Below, piece after piece: positions 1 to 8,227 of a DNA stretch of 64,000 bases (the stretch's first letter is position 1; each line of letters starts with the position of its first letter). Location of the stretch: positions 26,192-90,191 of the IMG/VR virus record IMGVR_UViG_3300023116_008583; one strand, given 5' to 3'. The notes beneath the pieces were generated by a model. The model saw only the letters and a list, made by a program, of their open reading frames with translations. It had not been told where the DNA came from and did not search any database. The position numbers and the translations under genes were made by a program. The stretch is from a virus.

Positions 1-2
1 CT

Positions 3-755
3 GTTAAGTTTGGTACGGGAGAAGAATCCTTATCAAGCACAGAAGAGTTTGACTACTCAGAATTTGATGATGTAGACCCAGGATCAACCAAGACAACTGA
101 AGTTTTTGAGATTCTGAAGAATGTTGTTGAGTGTGGAGTTACCGCGGCTGCGATTCTTACTGCCAGGGGTCCCGAGGCTAGGCAGGGTATTAAAGATTTC
201 CTCTCAAAACTAAACGTGAACTTACAAGTCATCGATACTGTAAACACTTCTTCTCCGGCGGCCAAAGCTGCTAAATTTAGAGGCTATGCAAAACAGTTCA
301 ATCCTTCGACAATGCACTTCTATGAAGATTCAGACCCTAACAGAGCAGCTGTTGAAAACATGGTTAGAAGCTCGAAAGATTTTGAAGGTATTGACGTATT
401 CATTCACAACGTCAAGAAAGGTGAGAAGCAAGACTCGGGTCATGTCTTGGCTACGTATGAAGCTCCTCCTGAACCGAAAAATCCAATGGTGAAGGAAGCA
501 AGAGAGAAAACAGTTAATCTCATGCTTGAAGCGCTCACAGACACAGACGTTCGTCGTATTGAGGGCATAGCAAGAAGAGAGATTAGAGACTTTTTAAGGC
601 AAAACCTCGAGAAAAAAGTAATGAGTTTTGTGCAAAAAGAACTCAAGGGAAGAGACAACGAAAAGATAATCAGAGATATCGCAGCTAAAGTAATTGTTGA
701 TCTCTATCGTGCGCTCTGGGTCAAACGATCTTTTTGGGAACAAGATCTAAAATAG
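3..755 (+). CDS. HAD-like phage protein (5' partial)
   Basis: The frame is open from base 3, so the true start lies upstream of the window; about 250 residues are visible. An ILTARG motif near residue 50 and FYEDSDPN about 50 residues later fit the HAD-like fold of many large-phage proteins, in which a TAR motif and a late acidic loop bracket the core. The catalytic DxD would lie before the window, so activity cannot be judged. The last ~90 residues form a separate charged helical region ending in LYRALWVKRSFW, a tail I recall from other large-phage proteins. Product and substrate are unknown. HAD-like fold is moderately sure; nucleotidase or RNA-repair role is only a guess. Confidence 0.6.
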   Translation, partial: VKFGTGEESLSSTEEFDYSEFDDVDPGSTKTTEVFEILKNVVECGVTAAAILTARGPEARQGIKDFLSKLNVNLQVIDTVNTSSPAAKAAKFRGYAKQFNPSTMHFYEDSDPNRAAVENMVRSSKDFEGIDVFIHNVKKGEKQDSGHVLATYEAPPEPKNPMVKEAREKTVNLMLEALTDTDVRRIEGIARREIRDFLRQNLEKKVMSFVQKELKGRDNEKIIRDIAAKVIVDLYRALWVKRSFWEQDLK

Positions 756-814
756 TTTGAACAATCTGATAACATGATGTAGTATTTCTTATGCTTTCAT
801 AGGAGATAAACAGC

Positions 815-1798
815 ATGCCTCAAAACCCCAATCTTGAACCTGTTACTTTGCCCATGCCTCTTCGGTTTGAAGAGAAGCCGGAAACTGAATTTGTTAACGA
901 TCTTGATGCACTGCGTGTTGAGCTTGTTGACAGTCCTACTGGCGAGCAAATCCGCAATGTCGCATACCGTTATGTAAAAGCTACCTGGGCTGATTCCCCC
1001 GAAGAAACTGACCCCTTGAATGCCACTCAGCGCGAGCTTTCTGAGACTCTTGAAGATGTCATGCAGTTTCGCGCTCTTCCTGCTGGAATGGAAGCAATGT
1101 CCTTCACATTCCTCATTGGTGGAATCGATCTCCAGACCGTTACTCACTTGATCCGACATCGAGCCGGCACTTTTGCTGCTCAATGCACCGGTGATCGCTG
1201 GCAATCACATAGTCGTGCTTTGGTCCCAGCTGCTGTTCAAAACAGTCCTGAAATCTATGATCGCTGGAAGGACCACGTTGAAGCAGGTAAGCAGCTTTAC
1301 GCAGATATGATCGATACCAGGGAGATTAGTATTATGGATGCCCGGACCATTCTGCCACGTGCCATCGAAACCTTTTACTATGCTCGATTTAATCTGAAAG
1401 ACCTGATCGGTTTCATTCGGCAGCGATGTGATAAGCAAATTCAGCCCGCAGCAGATAATCTGATGGCTGCTAAGATGGCACTTGAGGTTTGCAAGGTTAT
1501 CCCAGAGGCAGCAACTGTTATCGGAACTAAGACTCTGACAGGTCCCGCCATGCACTACGTGCGTAATCTTCGAGCCGGAACCGGAACGAACCTTTATTGG
1601 CCCGACGCTGATACTGACGCTAAGATTGAATACCATCCGAATGATACGATCTATCAGGCTGAAAGAGATGATGTTAACGGTACTAACCCGCCTGAAGATG
1701 AAACAGGTGAAAATAGCAAATTCCGCCAACATTGGAACTCACTGCTAGCACAGATCAATGACATTGAAGTGGAATATCGAGATCGAATGGGTCGATAA
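815..1798 (+). CDS. thyX: Flavin-dependent thymidylate synthase (ThyX family)
   Basis: ThyX methylates dUMP to dTMP using FAD, NADPH and methylenetetrahydrofolate. The signature begins with RHR at residues 114-116, but the rest is RHRAGTFAAQCTGDRW instead of the usual RHRxxSxNExSxRY, so this is a divergent member. Downstream LPRAIETFYYARFNLKDLIGF and an R-x(n)-Q block match the family C-terminal half. Length 327 aa is longer than most bacterial ThyX (about 220-300). A GGAG sits 12-16 nt before the ATG. It would supply dTMP together with the thymidine kinase (20608) and dCMP deaminase (22589). Whether the altered motif keeps normal activity is open. Confidence 0.85.
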   Translation: MPQNPNLEPVTLPMPLRFEEKPETEFVNDLDALRVELVDSPTGEQIRNVAYRYVKATWADSPEETDPLNATQRELSETLEDVMQFRALPAGMEAMSFTFLIGGIDLQTVTHLIRHRAGTFAAQCTGDRWQSHSRALVPAAVQNSPEIYDRWKDHVEAGKQLYADMIDTREISIMDARTILPRAIETFYYARFNLKDLIGFIRQRCDKQIQPAADNLMAAKMALEVCKVIPEAATVIGTKTLTGPAMHYVRNLRAGTGTNLYWPDADTDAKIEYHPNDTIYQAERDDVNGTNPPEDETGENSKFRQHWNSLLAQINDIEVEYRDRMGR

Positions 1799-1799
1799 A

Positions 1800-2072
1800 G
1801 TGCCGTTTTCAAATAAAAACACGTCAAGAAGGCGAGAGCTGATTTATAGTTCAATCGATCTACAGCTAAGCTTTTACCAAGCAAATGCAGTTCTGTTGTC
1901 AAACAAAGAAAAAGAAATGAGCGAACAAGAATTTCTTATTTGGGAACAGTACTTACACCCAATTGCAAAATCAGACGAGTTTTTATATCGCGATATAGTT
2001 GAATTCGGTGCTCAGCTACCTGATGTTGGACATGCTTTAAGAGAAAGACTTAAGAAAACATCTTTGTCGTAG
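1800..2072 (+). CDS. Hypothetical protein, 90 aa
   Basis: I do not recognise it. The frame runs back into thyX, but a GTG at 1800, two bases after the thyX stop, is the natural coupled start. The product is charged and mainly helical with no signal peptide or membrane segment. It sits between thyX and an Smr-domain gene. Confidence 0.6.
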   Translation: MPFSNKNTSRRRELIYSSIDLQLSFYQANAVLLSNKEKEMSEQEFLIWEQYLHPIAKSDEFLYRDIVEFGAQLPDVGHALRERLKKTSLS

Positions 2073-2082
2073 GAAATTAAAT

Positions 2083-2298
2083 TTGAGACTTCGAGAACTA
2101 GATCTTCACGGTTTTGATCATGACTGGGCTAGAAAAATGGTTATTTCTTGGTCGAATCAAAACTTTCCGCCCTACAAGATAATCACAGGAAACTCAGCAC
2201 AGATGCAAAAAATAGTGAGAGAAGTCCTCGGAAAAAAATACAATATTGAATATGAAAGCTATCATAATTTAGGAGCGCTCATTGTTACCCCCAGATAA
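2083..2298 (+). CDS. Small Smr-like domain protein
   Basis: A 71-aa protein starting at TTG with AGGA 8 nt upstream. It opens with LDLHGF and continues with KIITGNSAQMQKIVREVL, matching the Smr domain core (LDLHG then a TGxG-like loop and a helix). Smr domains bind or cut branched DNA or RNA. Here the loop is TGNS rather than TGxG, as in some phage versions, so nuclease activity is doubtful. Stand-alone Smr domain is the best call. Confidence 0.6.
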   Translation: MRLRELDLHGFDHDWARKMVISWSNQNFPPYKIITGNSAQMQKIVREVLGKKYNIEYESYHNLGALIVTPR

Positions 2299-2446
2299 TC
2301 TAAATCCAGAAATCTTAAGAGTTATGTTAATGGCTGCTATTATAGAGCTAGAGGAAACTAAAAGAAAGAATTCTTTATACTCTGTGCTTATACCCTTTAT
2401 GTTTACAGTAGGCCTAGGCGTAGGCTTCTACATTGGAATTTCATAA
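2282..2446 (+). CDS. Small single-pass membrane protein, 54 aa
   Basis: A short frame starting at TTG 2282 with an excellent AGGAG 6 nt upstream, overlapping the end of the Smr gene by 17 nt. An ATG at 2324 is an alternative start. The N-terminal half is charged; the C-terminal half, around IPFMFTVGLGVGFYIGIS, is one hydrophobic glycine-rich segment. Function is unknown. The SD and coupling argue that it is real. Confidence 0.55.
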   Translation: MLPPDNLNPEILRVMLMAAIIELEETKRKNSLYSVLIPFMFTVGLGVGFYIGIS

Positions 2447-2459
2447 TTTTGGAGAAAAA

Positions 2460-2897
2460 ATGAAAGTTTATATCGCATCACCTTTTTTCAATCCTAAGCA
2501 AGTTGATCAAGTCGAGTTTATGAAGAATGCTTTGACTGCAACTGGTCATGAGTATTTTAGTCCAAAGGATTTTTTCGTTCTCAAACCAAATGCAACTCAA
2601 GAAGATCGTCAACGCATCTTTGATGTGAACTGCGAAAAGATTCAGTGGGCTGATTTTGTTCTTTGCAATACTGAGGCAAAAGATCTCGGTACTATTTGGG
2701 AAGCAGGATATGCTTATGGCATCAATAAGCCTGTTGTTTTCTTTGCAGAAGGTCTCCCGGATGGAAAGTTCAATGTGATGCTTAGTGAAGCAGGACAATC
2801 TGTTAATACGACCAGAGATCAGCTTGTCGATTATCTAGACCGTGTAAATGAATCTGGAGAGCTTATAATTGAACAGTACACGGGGTTCACGCAGTAA
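2460..2897 (+). CDS. Nucleoside 2-deoxyribosyltransferase-like protein
   Basis: A 145-aa protein starting at ATG 2460 behind GGAG at 2451. It has the family layout: N-terminal strand VYIASPFF, then CEKIQWADFVLC, and the active-site block DLGTIWEAGYA with D75 and catalytic Glu81, followed by the KPVVFF strand. These enzymes swap bases on deoxyribose or hydrolyse deoxynucleoside monophosphates. In a phage this fits nucleotide salvage or removal of unwanted dNMPs. An earlier in-frame ATG at 2433 overlaps the membrane peptide and lacks an SD. Confidence 0.8.
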   Translation: MKVYIASPFFNPKQVDQVEFMKNALTATGHEYFSPKDFFVLKPNATQEDRQRIFDVNCEKIQWADFVLCNTEAKDLGTIWEAGYAYGINKPVVFFAEGLPDGKFNVMLSEAGQSVNTTRDQLVDYLDRVNESGELIIEQYTGFTQ

Positions 2898-2899
2898 GC

Positions 2900-3223
2900 A
2901 TGAAACACGACATCATTACTGAAGAAAATGCGGATAGATTTAAAGGACAGACTCAAATGCCTAATTTGATCCTGTACCCTATTAAGAAAATTGATGACAA
3001 TATTTTTGAAGTAGTGAAAAAGGAAACAATGGTTTTTTGGGGAAACAAAGAAGGCAATAGTATCAAGTCTTCTAATGTGTCTCTGAAATCCATTGGAAAG
3101 TTTGACGGCGAGTTGAGTGAGGCTTTACAAGTTTTAAAATCAACGCTTCCACCGTCTCAGGCCTTCCTAATACACGTGGAAGGAAATAATATTAGCAGGG
3201 CAATGATTCCCCTGAGAAAGTAA
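2900..3223 (+). CDS. Hypothetical protein, 107 aa
   Basis: Unrecognised, soluble, mixed alpha/beta composition. It starts two bases after the deoxyribosyltransferase stop and lies in the same run of genes. Confidence 0.55.
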   Translation: MKHDIITEENADRFKGQTQMPNLILYPIKKIDDNIFEVVKKETMVFWGNKEGNSIKSSNVSLKSIGKFDGELSEALQVLKSTLPPSQAFLIHVEGNNISRAMIPLRK

Positions 3224-3231
3224 GAAATTTT

Positions 3232-3585
3232 ATGAATGTCAGCGAAACAAAAAGCGCTTTAATTGAAGCACATGAACAACTTTGTTCGTTTGCGAAGTCT
3301 CTTCATGTCTTAGGTTTTAAAGATGATGATTATTTTGATTTCGAATTTGAGTGGATCCAGATGTGTGTAGGTTTGTGCGAAATCTATTCCACCAGCACAG
3401 ACGAGTTTGTAAAAAATCGAGCACTAAAGAAGATCAATTCGATCATCGGCAATGAAGATTCAGATAATCAACTTTCTTTTGATTTCGCTACATCTGCTAA
3501 GTCTAATCCGATTAAAGCAGTTCGTGCAACTAAAGAAAACACCATGCCTTTTGATTTTGAGAGCGTAAATTTCATTGACGACTAA
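3232..3585 (+). CDS. Hypothetical protein, 117 aa
   Basis: Unrecognised soluble protein with an acidic, aromatic stretch (DDDYFDFEFEW) near residue 33 and a disordered C-terminal third. Its 3' end overlaps the next gene by 11 nt. Confidence 0.55.
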   Translation: MNVSETKSALIEAHEQLCSFAKSLHVLGFKDDDYFDFEFEWIQMCVGLCEIYSTSTDEFVKNRALKKINSIIGNEDSDNQLSFDFATSAKSNPIKAVRATKENTMPFDFESVNFIDD

Positions 3586-3775
3586 CGAAAGAAAGCCTAT
3601 TTTGGAAGATGAGAGCATTCTTTGGCCCGGAACAAAGATCGTGGTTAAAGAAACCAAGGAGCAAGGAATAATCTTGCACTCTCTCAGATACGGTGAAACT
3701 TATTCCGTTCAAACACCCTCAGGTAACGTTTTAACTCTTAAGAAAACAGATATGGAGATCATGTCATGCGAGTAA
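3575..3775 (+). CDS. Small beta-barrel-like protein, 66 aa
   Basis: Starts at TTG inside the end of the previous gene. The pattern WPGTKIVVKE, then GIILHSLRYGETYSVQTPSG, resembles small SH3/KOW-like barrels. Similar GDLV-type miniproteins occur at 13470, 54312, 55514 and 55968. Function unknown. Confidence 0.5.
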   Translation: MTTNERKPILEDESILWPGTKIVVKETKEQGIILHSLRYGETYSVQTPSGNVLTLKKTDMEIMSCE

Positions 3776-4737
3776 TGATTACAGGTGAAGAAGGATTTAT
3801 CGCAAAGAATCTACCTGCCTCTTTTGATGCTCTTGGGCACGAGTTTGTTCCGTTTTTGAACAACAAGAATTTGGTGTGCCTTGATACGGGCGAACCTTGT
3901 GTGTATAGAAACACAGAAGATGACTGGGCTAGAGAGTTATCTGCCAACGAAATTGATTTAGTAGTGCACAATGCTGCGGTTGTGGGAACTGATGTTGTTG
4001 CCCTTAACAGTTCTGAGTCTACGCAATCTAATGTGACAGGAACATACAATATTTGTAGAGCTGCAAAAAAATTGAATATTCCAGTTTGCTATATCGGAAC
4101 TACAGTGATTTACGATACAGCTGCATATCAAAGAAACGTCATTCACGAAACGTCAGCGAGATTTCCAAGAACTCTTTATGGAATTCAAAAAAGAGCATCT
4201 GAAGATATCGTGATGTCAGTTTGCAAGGACTATAATATCGTGAGGCCTCTGTTTGCTTACGGAGGTGTCGGCGACATGAACAGCCTAATATCGAAGACTT
4301 TTTATGCTGCTACTAAGGGTGTAGAACAAATAGATATGTTTCTTGACCCAGCTAAAGTCAAGGATTACATGCATGTTGAAGATTTCTGCGATGGAGTTGC
4401 ACTAGCGTGTCACAACCAGGCATGGGGCACTAGTTTTAATATCGCTGCAGAAAACCCCTATGATACTCGAGAAATCGTAAGGGTGATGGAAAGAGTTTCA
4501 AAATTAGATTTGATGCATAAGATAAAATGGCATCCCGAAACTGACTATCTTGGGAATCACAGACTGTCTTCAGAAAAGTTTAAGTTAGCGTTTAACTGGA
4601 AACCTAAGTATACCCTCAAGTCAGGAATTCAAGCAGCTTGGAATTCAATCTCAGCTTCTGAAGATACAAGCTATGATCCTCTTAAATACCTGAACGAAGC
4701 AAAAGAAAAAGGTGTAGATCTAACTCAATTTTACTAG
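3766..4737 (+). CDS. NAD-dependent sugar-nucleotide epimerase/dehydratase (extended SDR)
   Basis: 323 aa. The Rossmann NAD-binding motif GEEGFI lies at residues 7-12, VVHNAAVVG follows at ~66-74, and the catalytic Tyr-x3-Lys is Y138 and K142 in LYGIQK. The overall form resembles GDP-fucose synthases and UDP-sugar epimerases. It overlaps the end of the upstream gene by 10 nt, with GGAG before the ATG. With the second epimerase (15024) and a phosphomannomutase (42116) it points to phage-directed sugar-nucleotide synthesis. The exact substrate cannot be read from sequence. Confidence 0.8.
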   Translation: MRVMITGEEGFIAKNLPASFDALGHEFVPFLNNKNLVCLDTGEPCVYRNTEDDWARELSANEIDLVVHNAAVVGTDVVALNSSESTQSNVTGTYNICRAAKKLNIPVCYIGTTVIYDTAAYQRNVIHETSARFPRTLYGIQKRASEDIVMSVCKDYNIVRPLFAYGGVGDMNSLISKTFYAATKGVEQIDMFLDPAKVKDYMHVEDFCDGVALACHNQAWGTSFNIAAENPYDTREIVRVMERVSKLDLMHKIKWHPETDYLGNHRLSSEKFKLAFNWKPKYTLKSGIQAAWNSISASEDTSYDPLKYLNEAKEKGVDLTQFY

Positions 4738-4749
4738 AGTAGAAATAAA

Positions 4750-5910
4750 TTGTCAAAAGAGCTTCCCGATAATGTAATTCCTTTTCCTTTGGAAAAAGTA
4801 AATCCTCCAAAAAAGGAAATGTTTTATCATGACATCATTAAGACAAAAACTGCGTCGGAAATGTCTGATGAAGAGCTAGTTTTTTGTCTTCTCAACACTC
4901 CAATTTCTTCTCTTGGCGACGCATACGATGAAAAATTTTGGTCTAGAAGAATTTCCTTGCTGATCAAAGTAGGTGTTTCGCTAGATCACCCAGATATCGT
5001 TGATGTTTTTGATAACGTAGAGCCTGAAGATGAAGTTCAAGCAGAAAAGCATCGCTTTGATATCTGTGTTTCTAGAGGGAATAAAATAGTAACGATCTGT
5101 GAGCTCAAATGTCTCTCAGAAATCTCTGAAAACCAGCTTGAAAAATATAGCAAAAAGCTTGAGACCAGGAAGTCCAGTTCAGCCCCTAGATATTTGATCT
5201 CTTTGTTTGACCCGAACTATGATCAAGTACCTAATCAATGGAAAGATATATCACTCTGTTATTTTGCAGAAGCGTTTAGAGAGATCTCGGAAGTCTTAGT
5301 TCGAAATCCTGCTATCGCGAATGACTTTTTAAACTGTCATGATTTTTTAATTCTTGTTGATGAGCTTGCATATAGATTTGACACAGACATGGATCCTTTT
5401 GACAACGACTCTGCAGATTTGACCAGAATGAAAGACATAGCGCTTAGGACTGACTTTTTTAAGCCCTTAGACAGGATCGTCCAGCAAGTATGCGCATCTG
5501 CAGCTTGCAAACTGCTTGATAAAAACAACCAAGATTTCTTTCTCCAAACAGGAAATACTCGGGGTAACAATTACTTCAATATCTTTACAAACGTGGAGGG
5601 AGTTGAAGTGGGAGTGCAGTTTCAAAATGGTGCATTAAAACTGTATAGAAACAGTCAAAAAGATACCCCAGAATTAAATGAAGTCCTGAGCAGAATTGCA
5701 AATTTCATATCGAAGTCAGAAAGATCATTCTCGTCAGATAAAGGTAAAGGTTTTAGATCTATCCGGCTAAACGATCTAAAGAACAAGTGTGATGCCTGGA
5801 CAGTCAATGGGAAAAAGCAGATAATAAAAACTTGCTTTGAAGGAATTGTTTTACTCAATTCTATCACATGTAAAAACAAGATCTTTAAGGTAGAATCATT
5901 ACATGATTAA
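4750..5910 (+). CDS. PD-(D/E)XK-like nuclease candidate
   Basis: 386 aa, TTG start. Residues 100-135 read as a restriction-nuclease core: RFDICV with D104, a turn, then IVTICELK with E118 and K120 (D...ExK), followed by a helix with QLEKYSKKL. The rest shows no known domain. It overlaps the Fe-S helicase gene by 8 nt, so the two are probably translated together and may act as a nuclease-helicase pair in repair, recombination or host DNA breakdown. The nuclease assignment rests on this short motif only. Confidence 0.5.
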   Translation: MSKELPDNVIPFPLEKVNPPKKEMFYHDIIKTKTASEMSDEELVFCLLNTPISSLGDAYDEKFWSRRISLLIKVGVSLDHPDIVDVFDNVEPEDEVQAEKHRFDICVSRGNKIVTICELKCLSEISENQLEKYSKKLETRKSSSAPRYLISLFDPNYDQVPNQWKDISLCYFAEAFREISEVLVRNPAIANDFLNCHDFLILVDELAYRFDTDMDPFDNDSADLTRMKDIALRTDFFKPLDRIVQQVCASAACKLLDKNNQDFFLQTGNTRGNNYFNIFTNVEGVEVGVQFQNGALKLYRNSQKDTPELNEVLSRIANFISKSERSFSSDKGKGFRSIRLNDLKNKCDAWTVNGKKQIIKTCFEGIVLLNSITCKNKIFKVESLHD

Positions 5911-7543
5911 AACAGAAGACTGGATCGATTACTTTCCTCACGAAAAACCCAGGCCTGTGCAAGAAGATGCCATCAACAGGATCTTGAATTCGTTTTTATC
6001 CTCTGATAAAAAGTTTTTCATAGCTGAAATGGGTACGGGCTGCGGAAAGTCGGCAATTGGCGTCACAGTTGCTAGATATCTTAACTATGTTGTCAACGAA
6101 GACATTGAAGGATTTGGAAGAGGAGCGTATTTTGTTACTACCCAAAAGATTCTCCAGGACCAGTACGTAAAAGATTTCGGGGGCTATGGCCCTATGAGAA
6201 GCATAAAATCTGCGTCAAATTACCAGTGCGTCTTTCACAAGAACAATAGTTGTGCAGAATCTCAGGCGATGCTAAGGTCTGTTGAGAAAGATACACCTTT
6301 CTTTAAGACCTGCTCAGGACACTGCACTTATAGGAAAAATAAAGATGACTTCTTGAAGTCCCCAGAGTCAGTCGTTAACTTTCCGTATTTTTTAACTGAA
6401 GCAACTTATAATGGAAAAATTACTCCTCGAAATTTTCTTGTACTTGATGAGTCTCATAATGCTGAGCAGGAGCTCTCAAGATTTATTGAGATTGCAATTT
6501 CTGAGAGATTTGTAAAAAGCACTCTAAAGATGAACTGGCTGGGAGAAAAGAGTCAGCTTAACTCTTTCTTGTGGGTTAGAGATAAATACTTTCCAAAAGT
6601 CAAAGATCGCTTAAGTCACGTTGAAGGAATACTTAAAAAGTTTGAAGGGCTTAAAGAGAAGCTTGAAGAATTTGCTGGTTTTGCCAGACAACATGATATG
6701 CTAAAATCTCATGTTGATAGACTGACTACTTTTATTAGACACTACGATAAAGAGAACTGGGTCTGTGAATATGACTCAGGGTATGGTCGAAAGCTAGCAA
6801 AGGTTGTGTTCAAGCCTGTAGATGTGTCAGATTTTGCCAAGGACTATTTGCTTAGGCTTGGGCACAGAACTCTTTTGATGTCTGCTACTATCGTCAATCA
6901 CAAGTCTTTTTGTAGGTCTTTGGGAATCTCCTTGAGTGAAACTGAGTTTATCTCAACTCCTTCTCCTTTTCCCAAAGAAGGCCGGCCAATAGTTGAGCTT
7001 CTCGTTGGCAAGATGAATGCTAAAGAGATAGACAATACCCTTCCGGTGCTAGCACAAACCGTAGAAGAGATCTTGAAAATGCATCCTGATGAAAAGGGTA
7101 TCATTCACTGCCACACTTTTAAGATTGCAAAATATCTTTGGGAAAATGTAGGTGAAGGAAATGATAGGCTCCTTTTGCACGATACAGACACGAGAGATGA
7201 AGTTCTTCAGCAGCACATGAGAGCAGAAGAACCCACAGTCCTACTCAGTCCTTCAATGCAGGAAGGTGTAGATCTTAGGGGTGATTATTCGAGATTCCAG
7301 ATTATTTGTAAAGTACCTTTTCCGTATCTCGGAGACAAGGTGGTAAAAAAGCGGATGTCCAAGTGGCCTGAGTGGTATTCGACTCAGACAGCAAAAACTG
7401 TGATACAGGCAGTGGGACGCAGTGTAAGATCTGAGGACGATCATGCAGTTACATATATCTTAGACGAAGGCTGGCGATACTTTTACAATCGTCACAAGGA
7501 ATACTTCCCGCAAGACTTCAGAGAGTGTTTGCAAAGGTACTAA
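5903..7543 (+). CDS. XPD/DinG-type superfamily 2 helicase with Fe-S cysteines
   Basis: 546 aa. Walker A is GTGCGKS at residues 44-50; four cysteines (109, 117, 137, 141) sit between motif Ia and motif II as in the 4Fe-4S domain of XPD, DinG and FancJ. Motif II is DESH (LDESHN); SATIV (motif III), LLSPSMQEGVDL (motif V) and QAVGRSVRS (motif VI) follow. It should be an ATP-driven 5'-3' DNA helicase. Members act in repair, R-loop removal or recombination. Overlap with the upstream nuclease candidate supports a joint role. Confidence 0.88.
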   Translation: MIKTEDWIDYFPHEKPRPVQEDAINRILNSFLSSDKKFFIAEMGTGCGKSAIGVTVARYLNYVVNEDIEGFGRGAYFVTTQKILQDQYVKDFGGYGPMRSIKSASNYQCVFHKNNSCAESQAMLRSVEKDTPFFKTCSGHCTYRKNKDDFLKSPESVVNFPYFLTEATYNGKITPRNFLVLDESHNAEQELSRFIEIAISERFVKSTLKMNWLGEKSQLNSFLWVRDKYFPKVKDRLSHVEGILKKFEGLKEKLEEFAGFARQHDMLKSHVDRLTTFIRHYDKENWVCEYDSGYGRKLAKVVFKPVDVSDFAKDYLLRLGHRTLLMSATIVNHKSFCRSLGISLSETEFISTPSPFPKEGRPIVELLVGKMNAKEIDNTLPVLAQTVEEILKMHPDEKGIIHCHTFKIAKYLWENVGEGNDRLLLHDTDTRDEVLQQHMRAEEPTVLLSPSMQEGVDLRGDYSRFQIICKVPFPYLGDKVVKKRMSKWPEWYSTQTAKTVIQAVGRSVRSEDDHAVTYILDEGWRYFYNRHKEYFPQDFRECLQRY

Positions 7544-7546
7544 TCA

Positions 7547-7864
7547 ATGGATCAGGCTGAATGCAATAGACAGAAACTAGTCAGCATAAGCCTCGGGGAT
7601 CTAATCAAGCTTGAACCTAAGAAAGTTAGAGTAGATAGAATATCAAAGCCCTGTCTTTGGAAGCCGATAAAGGTTGTTACCTGGAACGAAGATCTAAGCT
7701 TTTTTTATAGCGGCTTATACACAGAGATCACGTCAGGAATAGTAGTTAAGAAGCACATGTACACTATGTGGCACGGAAAGCTGTTCCAAGGCGTGGAGAT
7801 AATGACGTCTGAAGGATCTGCGATGCTTAACATCAATGATTTTAAAAACGTAAAAATTGTCTAA
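7547..7864 (+). CDS. Hypothetical protein, 105 aa
   Basis: Unrecognised beta-rich protein three bases after the helicase stop, probably in the same transcript. No signal peptide or clear motif. Confidence 0.5.
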   Translation: MDQAECNRQKLVSISLGDLIKLEPKKVRVDRISKPCLWKPIKVVTWNEDLSFFYSGLYTEITSGIVVKKHMYTMWHGKLFQGVEIMTSEGSAMLNINDFKNVKIV

Positions 7865-7896
7865 AAAGCTCGCTGTTTTTGGTAGGCTTTTTTATT
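7863..7896 (+). terminator. Possible weak rho-independent terminator
   Basis: AAAAAGC (7863-7869) can pair with GCTTTTT (7886-7892) around a 16-nt loop, followed by more T residues. The stem is AT-rich with only two G-C pairs, so it is weak. It falls just after the stop of the preceding gene and before a TATTTACA box. Confidence 0.3.
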
Positions 7897-7925
7897 TTAA
7901 AAAGAAGCCAATATTTACAATTGAT

Positions 7926-8210
7926 ATGCTTCCATCCTTTCCCTACTTCGATTTTGACGTGTTCAAAAAAACCTCCTATAGGGACTTGTATTTCGGCAAT
8001 ATTATCAAAAATGTTCAGAAAGAGAGTCTTAAAGATCCAGGATTCATGAACCCAAGAGTCAAGAATCTTTTGCAAGACATAGACGCAGTCAGCGCCGAAC
8101 TAGAATCCTACGCTTTGCAAAATCCACTTGCAGCACCACCGCCTGAGACCAAGAAGAAGGTAGATGAAATATACGCAACAGCAAAGCGCTTAAGAGTTTA
8201 TCCTGATTAA
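7926..8210 (+). CDS. Hypothetical protein, 94 aa
   Basis: The frame extends back to a TTG at 7857, but that stretch carries a terminator-like hairpin (7863-7892) and a TATTTACA box (7912-7919), so ATG 7926 is the better start. The product begins MLPSFPYFDFDVFKK and ends in a charged helix (ETKKKVDEIYATAKRL). Function unknown. Confidence 0.45.
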   Translation: MLPSFPYFDFDVFKKTSYRDLYFGNIIKNVQKESLKDPGFMNPRVKNLLQDIDAVSAELESYALQNPLAAPPPETKKKVDEIYATAKRLRVYPD

Positions 8211-8214
8211 GACA

Positions 8215-8222
8215 TACTTATT
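8215..8222 (+). promoter_or_regulatory. TACTTATT box (late-promoter-like)
   Basis: Lies 5 bp before the ATG at 8228. The same TACTTATT followed by ACGTATG occurs before the tRNA gene (49681). If it acts as a -10 element, the mRNA for the site-2 protease would be nearly leaderless, which fits the absence of an SD there. Confidence 0.35.
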
Positions 8223-8227
8223 CACGT

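Noticed and set aside
7857-7925. TTG 7857 as start of the gene ending at 8210
   Set aside because: It has no SD, and the extension carries a terminator-like hairpin and a TATTTACA box; ATG 7926 fits better.
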